A stretch of DNA of 64,000 bases, taken from the NCBI GenBank assembly GCA_015501585.1, contig JADNRY010000011.1:558001-622000 (forward strand). Direction: 5' to 3'. Numbering within the stretch: position 1 is the first letter of the stretch; every line of letters begins with the position of its first letter. A program made the position numbers and the translations under genes. Positions 47,099 to 58,174 of this stretch are shown one piece after another. The notes below the pieces were generated by a model. The model saw only the letters and a list, made by a program, of their open reading frames with translations. It was not told the DNA's origin and made no database searches. Source of the stretch: Rhodocollybia butyracea. Its lineage: Eukaryota > Basidiomycota > Agaricomycetes > Agaricales > Omphalotaceae.

Positions 47099-49383
47099 AT
47101 GACTTCAGTCTCAAACTGTAAGCAAAACAGTATCTAGCTTCGATGCAAAAGCTAATAACATTTTCTCCAGTTTTCTCATCGCCTTCAAAGCGCAATGCGC
47201 GTAGCAAAAATGCACCTCTCCAGTTTCTGCTTCCATCCAAGAACGATCTACAAATAATTCCCGAGGAAGAAAACGAATCACGGCCGTCTTGTTCTTCATG
47301 GACCACTTCTTCTACATGTAGCACTCCAGAACTAAAAAAGCGAAGGTACGCAGCTTTTTTTCGTCAGTTAAAAAACTTGTTCTTATTATTTACTAGACCT
47401 ATATCTCCCTACGAAATTCGCATCGCCAAAACACCCATACAGGACTCTGACGATGATTTTGACACGAGCTTGCTTTCTGCCCCGCGTCCTGCACCACGAC
47501 CGCCATGTTCTCCCAGCTCTTCACCAGACTCTTTCTGCCTCACCTTTACTGAAGGATCTTTCAAATTCCCTCACCCACCTCTCCCGACGCCTTCGTCGTC
47601 CGACCGTCGCATGGGTGCCTTATCTCCGCTCTCGAGTCCTAGCTCAGACTCGTCAGCTTTACCGCCAACACCTACATCTTCCGATGACGAGTTCCAGTTG
47701 CCTCCTGCTCCAAAATTTATCGCTCGCCGAGTGACTATCAAGCCACTGACAATTGTCAAGCATGACGCTTTGCCTTCGATGTTCAGCAAACACTCAGGGG
47801 AATCGTCTCCCTCGGACGTGGAATCTGATGGATCTGACGGCGAATGGTATTCTCGTGAAATGAGCCAAGCAGTTACCTTGCGTTCAATCCCGACTAATCT
47901 TCCAACCGTCAAGTCAGAATCTGCGAGACCAGAGTCCATGGTCGGCTCGGTACATGTTGTCTCTCCAGTTAGCAGTCTATCATCAGCCTTTCCTTCTCCC
48001 CAACTTGACCCTACTTACCGTCGGAGACGGTTCACTATCCCTTCCCGCCCACCACCACCTCCTCCCAGAGACTCATTGGTTCCTTCGCCCGCAGTTTCTG
48101 ATGACGATGATCTGCTTGTTCGTCCCGCAAACCCTGAGCCTCGCCGTAGACCGCCTCCTCGTATGAGCATCCCTGCCGATTTTGTCTTTCCCGGAGAAGA
48201 TGGTGAAGACGAAGATGAAGTCGAAGAAGAGGATAACGTCTTGACATATTATATTGAAGCAGAGTCCTCGTCGCCCTCCGAGTCCACCGGTAGTTTCTAT
48301 TCGCAACCTTCTCGCATCGAACGGTTTTCCATTTCCGACCTGGAAGAGGAATTCCAGTTTGCGCTCGATACAGACTTTGACCGACCCATGATGCTTCCTT
48401 TGTCGTTGCCCAGCACACCTCTTGATCTCGAGACTGACATTGCCAATGGACTGGCAGAGCTTCGCTTGCGCAAAGAGGCAGATGCTCCTGTGGATGAGGT
48501 GGACGAGAGCTTACCTTTGGTTCCTTCGGCTTTTGTCACTCGCTCTGCCAGCTTATTGGCTCGTAGGCAGATGCGTAGGAATATGACAGTATCAGTCCCC
48601 ATCGCATTAGATTGGAATCTGTCGGAGGAGGAAGAAGCTGCCGCAGATGAGGCTCGTGAAGAGGTTATCGCCCAGAACTCTGCTCCGGCTCCTGTTGAGG
48701 AAGTGCCGGTTGCTGATCCTGCCACCGATGAACTGTCTTACGAGGATCACGAACTACATCTTGAGACTACCGGCCCTGGCCCTGCTCTCCGCTCCCGATG
48801 GAGTTCGTCGACGCTCTCGTCTATTCGAGAGGAGCAACAGAGCCGAGGCTGGCGTACATCCAAACTTCGATTATACTTTGGCAAGAAACGAGCTCAATCT
48901 GTCTCTTCCTCCGGTGGTCTGTTGTCGCCTACCACTCCCACCACTCCATTGAAGTCTAAACTTGACTCGCAACAAAAGGCCCGGAACAAGAAGCGTGGAG
49001 TTGTTGTTGTTGGGCCTTCCAGCTCTGTTTCTGCTTCTTCTAACTGGAGTTACGGGTCTTCCGCGCCCACTCAGTCACCTTTACCCAAAGTCCCTTCATC
49101 AGCTCCAGCCACCGGTCCAATGTCTCCCTACTACAATTATGAAAGCCGTTCGCCGGCCTCCAAACGCCATCGCCAAGCAGGTTCTGATGAGGTGATGGTC
49201 ATTGGGTATGGGCACCAACCTGGTGGGTCTGGAGTCCGCAGGCGAGGGAGCACAAGCACGACCTGTAGTAGTGCCCCTGGAAGTGGTGCTAGTGACGCCT
49301 CTAGTATCCTAAGCGGCTCCAGTAGTGCCAGTTCTGGATTAAAGCGAAAGCCTATCCCCGTCGAAATGTTTTTGAGGGCCTAG
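47099..49383 (+). CDS. Large Ser/Pro-rich hypothetical protein
   Basis: Three exons: MTSVSN, then FFSSPSKRNARSKN... to KKRR, then from PISPYEIR to the end. About 725 residues, nearly all low-complexity: Pro-rich (SRPPPPPPRDS), acidic (GEDGEDEDEVEEEDN) and Ser-rich. A few blocks look conserved (PIALDWNLSEEEEAAADEAREEV, GWRTSKLRLYFGKKRAQS, C-terminal KRKPIPVEMFLRA). The basic patches around KKRAQS and RNKKRG could serve nuclear import. Introns 47118-47170 and 47346-47397. No domain recognised; an Agaricomycete-restricted regulator is a guess. Divergent from Dam1, 204 bases between starts. Confidence 0.7.
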
Positions 49384-49752
49384 TGTCCTCTTTATTTTTC
49401 TCTCGTTCTCTCGTTCTTTCTCGCAAACGAAACTCATTGCATATACATTCTTTATTAGACTTTTCACGACAAATCAGACGAACATCATCTACTTATATAC
49501 TTCTCTCTCTCTCTCTCTCTCTTGCATGTTTGAACAACAACAACTGTAGCCTATAGTCCTCTTTCGATCTTCTATATCCATAATCTTGCTGCTCTATCTA
49601 CATATCTTGTATTTGGTATTAATACTTTTCCTCAATGGAAGCTTGAAGCGCTAGCTTTTCATATCAATATCGGAATGATCCTAAGATCCTTTAATAGTTC
49701 AGGAATACTTTACAGGTGTTTGAAATGGTAGTGTACATACATACTTGGCGTT
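49384..49752. other. Convergent 3' region with CT repeat
   Basis: 369 bases between two 3' ends. A (CT)10 run occupies 49502-49522. Nothing else seen. Confidence 0.5.
49502..49522. repeat. CT dinucleotide repeat
   Basis: About ten TC/CT units in the 3' region of the Ser/Pro-rich gene. Confidence 0.95.
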
Positions 49753-50329
49753 TCACTGAGCAGCTTGTACTAAAATCTCTTCCGCCGAAAGAAAATCCGG
49801 GTCTTCGGCGAGAGTAGGCTCTGTCTTTGCCTTGATCTGAGCAACAAACGTTCAACGAAGAAGGAATGTGGAAAACTGGCGATCATACCACGACGTCTTT
49901 CAGTTCACCTACGGCTCTTCCCATCCTGTCACGGGTATCCGCAATCATCCTGGTGGATTCTTCAACGAGCCGTTTCTGAAAAAAGAAGACAACACCGAAT
50001 CACACCAAGTATGAAACTCTGATTGACCCATCGCAAACGTTTACCGAGGAACTGACCGCGTTTTTCAAGTCCCACTCTTCTGCACCATCATCGATCATCT
50101 TGTCAAGTTTTCGTTGCAAATCTCCAGTTTCTTTGGTGTAAATGCCATTTTCTTTCAGCAATCTATTCATCACACACAGAGGAAAACATGCATAACATTC
50201 GCGGAGTTGAAAAAAGCGAAGTAGAACCACGATTTTCATCAGATAAGGCATCTGGAAGTGGTTGTACATACCGTTTTGCTGCTCCAGACTTTATTTTGAG
50301 TTGGCGTTTGAGGGCTGCGATTTCACTCA
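49753..50329 (-). CDS. Tubulin-specific chaperone A (cofactor A, Rbl2)
   Basis: Captures beta-tubulin folding intermediates. Four exons encode about 110 residues, the normal length: MSEIAALKRQLKIKSGAAKR, then LLKENGIYTKETGDLQRKLD, MIDDGAEEWDLKNA, KRLVEESTRMIADTRDRMGRAV and GELKDVVIKAKTEPTLAEDPDFLSAEEI, ending LVQAAQ. This is one three-helix bundle and matches TBCA throughout. Introns at about 50169-50272, 49979-50057 and 49853-49888 join in frame. The start at 50329 is the only ATG of the first exon. Confidence 0.93.
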
Positions 50330-50904
50330 TGACAGTTGGTGATCAGAGAAAACTTGTGGAATCGATGAAGGAAGTCTCAAAGCGGACGACGTTCCGGAAA
50401 TCTTTCGCGAAAGATTTTTTGTTGGATCACGGTACCGGTATGACTGTCTTGCGACTTCCAAAGTGCTAAGTGCAAAGCCAAATAAGGTATAGTACAACCG
50501 GGAAGTAAGTAAGTAGGTAGGTATTTATCAGTGAGAGAAGTTTATATCCGTTCAACGGGATTCGAGAAGCCGCAGCCCGAGTACTGAGTACTGTACTCTC
50601 AGTATTGGAGGATTTGAAGCTCCAAAGGTGGAGAGTCCTCGGTAACCTACAATTACTTTGTACTTTTATTGGGACAAGGATCGTCGGTACACGGAAGCAA
50701 ACAAAATAAAATAATGCATTGTACTATGGTGGTGACGGGATTCGAATGCAAACAACTGTCAACTGTTTGTCTTCTCTCCGGAGACCCCCAAGTTCAATTT
50801 CATTTATTGTCCCCAATCCTTTTTCTTTTCTTTCTTTCACGAAAAAAAAAACTCTTTTACAGTCACGACCCGACGAACGATAACGACTTCTATTCTTTTT
50901 CGTC
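50330..50904. other. Divergent promoter region, TBCA / bHLH factor 1
   Basis: 575 bases. Contains a T/C-rich tract (50810-50840) shortly before the bHLH start and a palindromic-looking gagtactgtactc near 50582. No gene. Confidence 0.45.
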
Positions 50905-51890
50905 ATGGACCAGCAGCAAACTCACCAGCTGGCAGCCGATGATATCGCTAACCAGACATTTACTTTCTACACTTCAGACCAAGAACCTCCTTTCAACGTC
51001 TCGTACAATCCTGCTGCGATGAGCCCATATCACGTTGTACACGACGGCAGTCAAACGCGTGGGTTGTTCAACAATTACTTACTGGAACACATGTTCATCA
51101 GATAATAATCTCCTAGGCCAATTGTCTGTCGAGGACTTGCAGCCGCAGGGTCTCCAGTATCCAAACATGATGATACCTACTCATCAATATCAGGATCCGT
51201 ATAACACTTCTCCGTCGCCTCATGTCTCCATTCCTCTTTCACATTCTCCTCCGCCACCTTCCCCTGAGCTTTACGATCCTCTGTCACCGCCAGTCTCGGG
51301 ATCTGACACTTCCGCCAACGAACTCTACAGTTCAGGAAACAATTCGCCTTCTTCGTCCCGTGGAAACAGTCTTGTACAGCGCCACATCCGCTACAATCCA
51401 ACTCCATCGCCTACTAGTTCTTCTGGCAGGCGAAGTCGCGGACGATCCCAAGACTCTGACGAAGACGACATGGGCGCTTACCACGAGAATCTTGCCCACT
51501 CGAGGAAAGAGGCCACCCGCAAACAAAGGATAGAAGCCGAACAACGCCGCAGAGACGAACTCAGAGACGGTTACGCCAAATTAAAGGACGTTCTTCCCGT
51601 GTCCAACCAGAAAAGTAGTAAGGTATCGCTGCTGGAACGAGGCAAGTCGTCCTCTTCCTCCCTTGCTGTCGTCGTGCCCTAACTCTCTTCCTTCTTCAGC
51701 GACAAACCACATTATCAGCCTCGAAGCTGTCAACCGAGAGTTGCAGAACCGTTTGGCAACGCTGGAATCAGAGATGCACCGACTTCGTGCCCTCAACGAG
51801 AAAATATCCCTCACGTCGACACCCTCTCCTGGAATGTTTTCCGAAGCTAGACCGCTTTCTCCCCCACCCGATATGCCCCTCAGACAGTGA
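50905..51890 (+). CDS. bHLH transcription factor 1
   Basis: Three exons, about 270 residues. Exon 1 (MDQQQTHQLAAD...) is joined by an intron (about 51059-51101) to a Ser/Pro-rich activation-type region; the bHLH domain reads RKQRIEAEQRRRDELRDGYAKLKDVLP, loop, SSKVSLLERATNHIISLEAVNREL, followed by a leucine-zipper-like helix. The conserved Glu and Arg residues of the basic region are present, but the usual His contact is Arg. The intron inside the domain (51642-51699, 58 nt) has a GC donor (gcaagt); reading through it gives a stop soon after, removing helix 2. Close paralog of the gene at 57131. Past the stop a different frame continues with a Ser/Asp/His-rich tail up to 51968. Confidence 0.9.
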
Positions 51891-53435
51891 TGTCTAACCG
51901 CATACATCATGGCCATTCTGATGATTCCAGTCATTCCAGCCCTTCGGACGGCGGTGGTTATCAGTGATACAAAATAACACTTTTTTCTTTTTTTTTGCTA
52001 GCTATACAACGAAAAAACGAACTGCTTTCTTATCATTTTCTTTCCTGATGTTTTCAAACCGGCTTCTTGTTCTTTTCATCTGCAGTTGTGCTTTTGGTCG
52101 CATAGAAGAAATTATATTTTCAACGGGTAGTCGATAAATCGAGCGAGCGAGTGCTCTTGGGGGCTCGTTTACAGCGCTGTGCGCTCTGGTTTCTACTGTC
52201 CCCGAGCCCTCGCTCGACTGCTGAAAAAGGGGTTCTTCAACTTGACGTTGGAGGGTTCCGACGGCAGCGTGTTGATGGTATCGAGCCACCATCTCGTTCA
52301 TCGATATGATCATCCCACAAGAAATAAATTCCCGGAGAATTTAGAATATTCCATGATGTTTTTCTTGCCAGCCAACAGTTCACTGCAGCCTCGTTTTTCC
52401 CCGCCTGCGATAAAATGCATATACAAAGCTCAATCAAATTCACGAGATAGCAATCTCACACACTGGACATCCGTCACTTTCCCCCTCTCCCCAATTGACT
52501 TTTTATTTGCATCTTCTCAAGGCCGGAACGAAAAGTTGGTCCGACCATCGATGGGTAGGACACACATGACTCATGATTCTTGACGAATAACGATTTGCAT
52601 ACTCGTATAGAAGGCGATCCGGGAGAGAGAGCCTAGACTCTTGGATACCGACTCCATCGACCGCGACAACGATGCTCCCCTATGTGACCTTGCTCGAAGC
52701 AGGCCCATGTACGAGAGCATTGCTTCCAGGCTGGAGGATGGGCTTCGGCGTAGTGTACCGGAATCTTGGCTCGGACTGATATTCTCTTCTGTACGAGTTC
52801 GATGGGACGTTTGCGTATTTAGTTTTGTATGTATGTACTTGGCGCACGAACATAACTTGGTTGAATGTAAATGTTAACGATATCCTGGTGTATTTGTGAA
52901 CAACTCTCGTAGGGTCCTAGGCAGAGAAGATAAATTTACACTGCCTACTTTTGTAGCGGGAGCAGAATGAATATTCACTTGTTATCATTAATTCAAAATA
53001 ACTCTTCGTGGTTACTGTCCAGTAAAATGAACGTGCGGATTGCAGATACTTCAAATGTGATTGACAGTGGGCGTTCTGCGGAAGAGAGCTAGCCTTGAAA
53101 CAATTAGAATGGGCTGTACGAATACTATGTACTTATTCATCCTAAACTCATAGATGATAAGGAGCTAAGTATACTTACTCATGAACGGAACTCAATAGCA
53201 CATGTTGATAGAGTACAAGTCCCCTCTACGATACGAAGTCGAAAAGGGAAGCTGGGGAATCTAGAAGCCGACCTCCAATAGAGGAACAAGGGAGATTAGA
53301 GTCAAGCTAAGAGAAGGGAGTTGAGTCACAGCTCTTCGCGAACTATGATAACTTTCCGCGAGCAAAAGTTCGGAAAACCCTCGATCTTGGCCTCCGGAAA
53401 TTTGGAACGGCAGAATCTTAGGTCGGAAGAACGGT
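51891..53435. other. Intergenic, 3' regions of two convergent genes
   Basis: About 1.5 kb between the 3' ends of bHLH factor 1 and the gene at 53436. A 134-codon plus-strand frame (52179-52583) and a shorter one (52641-52877) look mildly protein-like but have no start context, splice partners or homology I can name. Confidence 0.4.
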
Positions 53436-54789
53436 CTAGTAGTGCACATTGATGCTTGCTAGTACAAAGTTCCTCTCGAAGATTCTTGTCACGGAGGAGT
53501 CCAAGTCCGCCGATAGTCTACAATACAAGTTTGAGCTCTATAGAAGCGGCTAGAAGTTGAACATGTCCACTGAGCCCGAACAATAGTCAGAGAAGACATA
53601 TTAATGATATGGCCGAGATCGTTCGCAAAGTGCGATCACTTATAGTGTACTATAGTGGCTCACGTTATACGCATGTCCTCGTCGAGTTGACTGACAGATG
53701 CGCCTTGCAAAGTCCAGCGTCCATGTTCCAGTGGGTCCCAGGGTGTCCTTCGTTCCCATACTGAATCAAACACGAACAAATATATTCATTGTACTGCTAT
53801 AGAGTGAAATGAGCACGGGACATTAGTATCGGTGGCAAACCTCGGCGTTTGAAGGAGATCCGAGTGTGTGTGGTAGGCTGCGGGGAGAGTTTTGGATTGA
53901 CTTTGGAGGCAGACCCGGTATATGGAGTCCCTTCGAACCGCGGAGGGCATTGGATAGCCTGATCGAGAAATGACTGAAATGAAGGATTAAATGAACTGAG
54001 AGAAATGATAATACACGAGAAACGAAGATTCGTCTGGCCGGATCAAATTTGAGAAGAAAAGGTCGGGAAAAGGATGGGGACTTGTTGTAACGAGCGTCAC
54101 AGAATAGAGTAGTAACTTGGAGAATTTTGGAGTTCAGACCCCAAGATCTATTGCCTTCGGCTCCGCATTGCATTATTTTTTCAGGGCTGGATTGAGGCGA
54201 TCGAAAATCGCTGAGAAAAGAGGAGAAAAGTGCTTTCGTGTTCGTCATGGGAAGGGCATATGGTTTTCTGTGATAAAGGTTCAAAGTTTCCAGGTCTTGC
54301 TACTGAGAAATGTATAAATCAAGTGATCGAAAGAATCGGAGATCGTCAACCTACTTCGAGTTCTAGGGCGCCTGGTTGTAAACGCGAGGCAAAGTTGATC
54401 CACCTGTAATAGCAGAGCATAACCGAAACGGAGTGTTTTGAGTTGCAGTTCCTACCAGATGCTTATGAATGGTTTAGAGGCTTCGTGATGCTAAGCTACT
54501 GGCGGTTTGAGGTACCAGGAGGAGGGATTTCATTGGTGCAAACCTCCTGTACTAAAAGAGCGAAATCCTGCAATAGAATCTGATTCTGTGATGACAATAG
54601 ATGTGGCGTCTTTAGATGCCCCCAAGTTGAGTAGCTTGCAGCCAACTTGCGTTGCGCCTTCGAGCGGTGATCCACCGAGAAGGGGTCTATATGTACCGTG
54701 TGCTCAAATTGCCTATTTTGGGCATGTAAGGCACGTGCGTGGTGTGGCGTATGTGATTGTGAGACCGTGACATGGCCCAAACAGGCCAA
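53436..54789 (-). CDS. Unrecognised intron-rich gene (N-terminus unresolved)
   Basis: Found only by splicing the minus strand by hand. Seven exons join in frame through introns at 54491-54543, 54404-54455, 54296-54350, 53974-54023, 53761-53840 and 53518-53663; five of the six are 50-80 nt with normal borders. The product reads ...RKLAASYSTWGHLK, QILLQDFALLVQE, ISIWWINFASRLQPGALELEVDLETL, HRKPYALPMTNTK, LLKFDPARRIFSFLDQAI, RFEGTPYTGSASK, RRVWERRTPWDPLEHGRW, QLDEDMRITLSADLDSSVTRIFER and ends ASINVHY. The first exon has no in-frame ATG; an upstream exon, perhaps joined at the acceptor at 54687, must supply it. No family recognised. It lies divergent from the four-helix membrane gene. Confidence 0.55.
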
Positions 54790-54960
54790 AACTCTTTTCC
54801 ACTGACGACGACGTTGACGACTTGTCGCCAGTTGTTTTCTTCAAGAATCCCCTTCACGAACAACCTCAAGGCCCCAAGGAGAACCTCTTCACATTTTTTG
54901 CCTTTTGACACTCTTTCTTTTCTTTGCGAAACCTTCCTTGTTATCAATTAGTCAATAGCG

Positions 54961-55997
54961 ATGTGGTATGTGCTTTTTGACTATCTTGATGAACTGTTTA
55001 TTGATCTATAGAATTTAGGTGCGATAACTGTCTACTTCTCCTTCCTTTGGTGAGGCACTTAGATACATGGCTGGCTTCGGCACTCACATCTTCATTAGAG
55101 GGGCGGAGCAATGGCATGGGCCATCATCATTGCTGTACGTCACTCTTTCTTGAGATGTTTCTTAGATGCTCATGCACTCTTCTTTTACAGCTATACAGCA
55201 TCGCCGGGGGCATATTCCTTCTTATTCGCGGTCAATTTCTCTACTTCACTTATCCTGAATGGTGCGATATATCACTGCAGTTGACGATCCTGGTATTTAA
55301 CTTGACCTATTAGGTATATCTATGGAGGTATCGGAGTGACCGTAGGCGGCATTGCGATCATCACTTTTCTCGCTCTCTCCAATGTAGGTTTTGGCTGATA
55401 TTCTAGAACTGAACGTTATTCTAACTCCAAGCCTTAAGCGGTCGTATATTTGGACACGGGTATGCAAATTTGTGTGGCCCTTTATCGTTGTCATCTCCGC
55501 CATCCGGGCCATACTCATGATAGTGGAGCTTCAACGCGGGTTGGTTTTTCTCCACTTTTTAAGTATTGGTGTTCTTGTAGAGTGACATCTGTCTGACAGG
55601 AAATCCAATATTGTCTGGGAATGCCAGAATGGCGGCCAATTATGGAATGCGACCACTACAGCGACCAATACGATAACGACTACAACCGATACATCAGAAA
55701 CCTTTCCAGCTGGCTTTTGTAGCGCGGGATTCTCCAGCATCTACGTTGTTTTCATTGTGGCCCTGCTTATCGATCTCGTATTTCAGGTCAGTCGCTTGGA
55801 ATGTTTACGTTTTTAACTCGTTGATGCTATCTCCCATCGCCGTCGCAGATATACATGTATTTCATGACCTGGCGGTACCAGAAGCGACTAGAACATTATG
55901 CTTCGTTGAAAGGTCCGTTCGCAGGAGGTAAGCTCGCCAAAGCTTTTGAACTATACGTCTCAATTGAGTGTGCTGTTAAGGCTATTACAATGCATAA
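54961..55997 (+). CDS. Four-helix membrane protein (MARVEL-like)
   Basis: Six or seven exons, about 190 residues. Four hydrophobic segments are visible: AWAIIIALYSIAGGIFLLI, IGVTVGGIAIITFLAL, VCKFVWPFIVVISAIRAILM and IYVVFIVALLIDLVF, followed by QIYMYFMTWRYQKRLEHYASL and the C-terminus GPFAGGYYNA spliced from an exon ending at 55997. The loop before helix 4 is Thr-rich with conserved-looking Cys residues (VWECQNGGQLW, GFCSAG). The layout of short loop, four helices and a cytosolic tail is that of MARVEL-type proteins of Agaricomycetes. The start is uncertain: ATG at 54961 gives MW and then a 133-base intron to GGAMAWAI. Confidence 0.78.
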
Positions 55998-57130
55998 AGC
56001 ACTTCGTTCCCGCTTTCGTTGTTATCTTCTTGGGTTGTTCCGGCCATTAGTATTTATGCTTTTTTATATCTGTGCCCTCACGAACCTTACGACATGCCAA
56101 TGCGTTACGACGGGGCTTTACCCCCCCGATTTTCATGATATCCTTGATGACAATGCTAATAATGATATGTTTTCCTCAGTCCCCTTTCGTGAATTGCATG
56201 CGATCGTTGAGATGAGATGGGTTTAATTTCCACCCGACTTCATTTCCACTCGACGTTCGGGGTCTTGATTCGGCGAATATAAGAAGGCTGTGTTGAACTT
56301 GGTTCCTTTTCGAGATTTGATATTAAAGAAACGTTGCAGTGGGAGAGCTGGAGTTGGTGTGACATTCTAAACTGGGCAGTGCCTTGGATATGTTTTTCTG
56401 TTTTGTGTAGGAAACGCAGGAGTATGCAAGCATGCAACACCCTGTTTCTGTTTCTGTGTTGGGAATCGAGACCCTGTGTCAGAATGAGGAAGAGTTCGAA
56501 TCGGTACTTTTTGGCCACATCTTGATTTGGTTCCGCCAGGCAAATCCTCGACCGGATCTTGATGCAGATTCGTGATACAAGGAATCCTACGAACGGATCA
56601 TCGGTGCGAAGGCGCGATGGAGAATCGGAAGTTGCTTGTTTTCCTCCTCCTCGCCTTGCTGCAAAGATTAAAGGCAAAAGTGGCTCTCCGAGCTGGCTGT
56701 GTTGTACGATGAGGAAGATATGAGCTGTCATTTCGAAACTGGAGCAGTGTTTTGTATGACCGGAAATTGAGAAGACTTTGTGTGTGAATATGGCTCTGAC
56801 CTTCCAGATCTGAGAATGCCGCGGATGCCACCCAAAAAGGAAATTCGCTGATCTGTATCTGTATATAAAGCATGACCTGAACTTGTTCCCATCCCTCAGC
56901 CCATCCTCAGCCCTCTTCCTTCCGCTTCCCTTCCTCCTTCCGAGACATATCTCGAAGCAGCGTCGCCCAACTTCATTAGCTTTTGCTGTGATTATATCTG
57001 TTGGCGTCCCACAGTCAGCTTTTTTCTTTTTTTTCTCTCTTTTCTTCCTCATCGCTGACTGCGCCACACATAGTTCTTATTTGAACTCATTTATTACTTT
57101 CTCTGTTATTTTTGATTTATTCCCCTCGAA
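55998..57130. other. Upstream region of bHLH factor 2
   Basis: About 1.1 kb. Contains the TATA box at 56863, a CT-rich stretch and a T-rich tract (57019-57046). An open minus-strand frame of 275 codons spans it but looks random. Confidence 0.5.
56863..56869 (+). promoter_or_regulatory. TATA box of bHLH factor 2
   Basis: tatataa, 268 bases before the start codon, followed by a pyrimidine-rich region (catccctcagcccatcctca) of the kind found at fungal transcription starts. Confidence 0.5.
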
Positions 57131-58174
57131 ATGTCTCTTGACTTCGAATCCAGCCTCTCCCACTCTTCCTTCATGGAGCCCATGGAAAGCCCGTCCTTCC
57201 TTTTGGACAACTCGATGGATTACCTTCAGTACCCGACGAGTCCTCCATCTCCACCAAACTACTCTTCATCCTTAGGTCGTAAGTATCTCTTGTCTGCTGA
57301 CTTCTTACGTCGCGCTCATTTCATCTAGTTTCCAACCCATCGAGCTCACCAATGACCTTCCACTCTGTCCCTCTTTCGAGTTTGGCAGACTACGGCTATG
57401 CTCCAACTGCATTTTCACCTTCGCGTCCTTACACCCCGCTTGAGAATGCCAGCATATCTCCTCCCACTTTGACCTACAGTCTCAGCAATGCTGATGCGTC
57501 TTCTGACGAACAGCATTCTGGCAGACGCAGCCGTGGTTCCAACCCATCGCCGCCGCCTGTGCCCTACGCTGCTACTGTGCCAAGGTCACATCGTTTCAAT
57601 CCAATTGGTGCTCCTACCACGCGAGCCAGTGCCCGTACTGCCGCGAGCAAAAGGAGAAATAGCAAGACCAACAACGATGACTCGGACGAAGGCGAAGAAG
57701 AAGAGTACGCACAGTCTACCGGAAGCGTGGACCCGTGAGTCATTTTTTATCTTTTATTTCTGTACACTGATTCTGACTTTACTCATAGACGCCGAGAGGC
57801 CGTTCGCAGACAACGAATCGAGTCTGAGCAGAAGCGCCGTGACGAGTTGAGAGATGGCTACGCGCGATTGAAGTCTACGCTGCCGTCGATCAACCAGAAG
57901 TCAAGCAAGGTGACGCTTCTGGACCGTGGCAAGTACATCTTGATAGCTTATCGGAACATCAGCTAATGATGTTCTTTTTCCCGCAGCTGCTAGCCATATC
58001 AAGTATCTCGACGCAGTGCGAAACCGACTCGAGGCTCAACTCAAGGCCGCTGACGACGAAGTCAACAGGCTTCGCAATGTCAACGAAGCTCTCATGCTCG
58101 GCACCGCCAACCAGAGGCATGCTGCTGCCGCCATGGCAGCCGTCAATGCTGGAATCGTGCCAGGCTCGTTCTAG
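57131..58174 (+). CDS. bHLH transcription factor 2
   Basis: Four exons, about 280 residues. A Ser/Pro/Tyr-rich N-terminal half, a basic linker with KRRNSKTNNDDSDEGEEEEY, then the bHLH domain RRQRIESEQKRRDELRDGYARLKSTLP, loop, SSKVTLLDRAASHIKYLDAVRNRL and a zipper-like helix (DEVNRLRNVNEAL), ending AGIVPGSF. It is a paralog of the gene at 50905: the basic and first helix share nearly every residue, including Arg in place of the usual His. Introns at about 57278-57329, 57736-57788 and 57929-57986; the last has a GC donor and sits at the same codon as in the paralog. Confidence 0.92.

Noticed and set aside
50735..50750. gggattcgaatgc, resembling a tRNA T-loop
   Set aside because: No matching acceptor, D or anticodon arms around it.
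52179..52877. Two plus-strand frames downstream of bHLH factor 1
   Set aside because: No start context, no splice sites linking them to a gene, and no motif.
56240..57067. 275-codon open frame on the minus strand upstream of bHLH factor 2
   Set aside because: Composition looks like translated UTR (Lys/Arg/His-rich, no domain), and it covers the TATA box and CT tract of the plus-strand gene.
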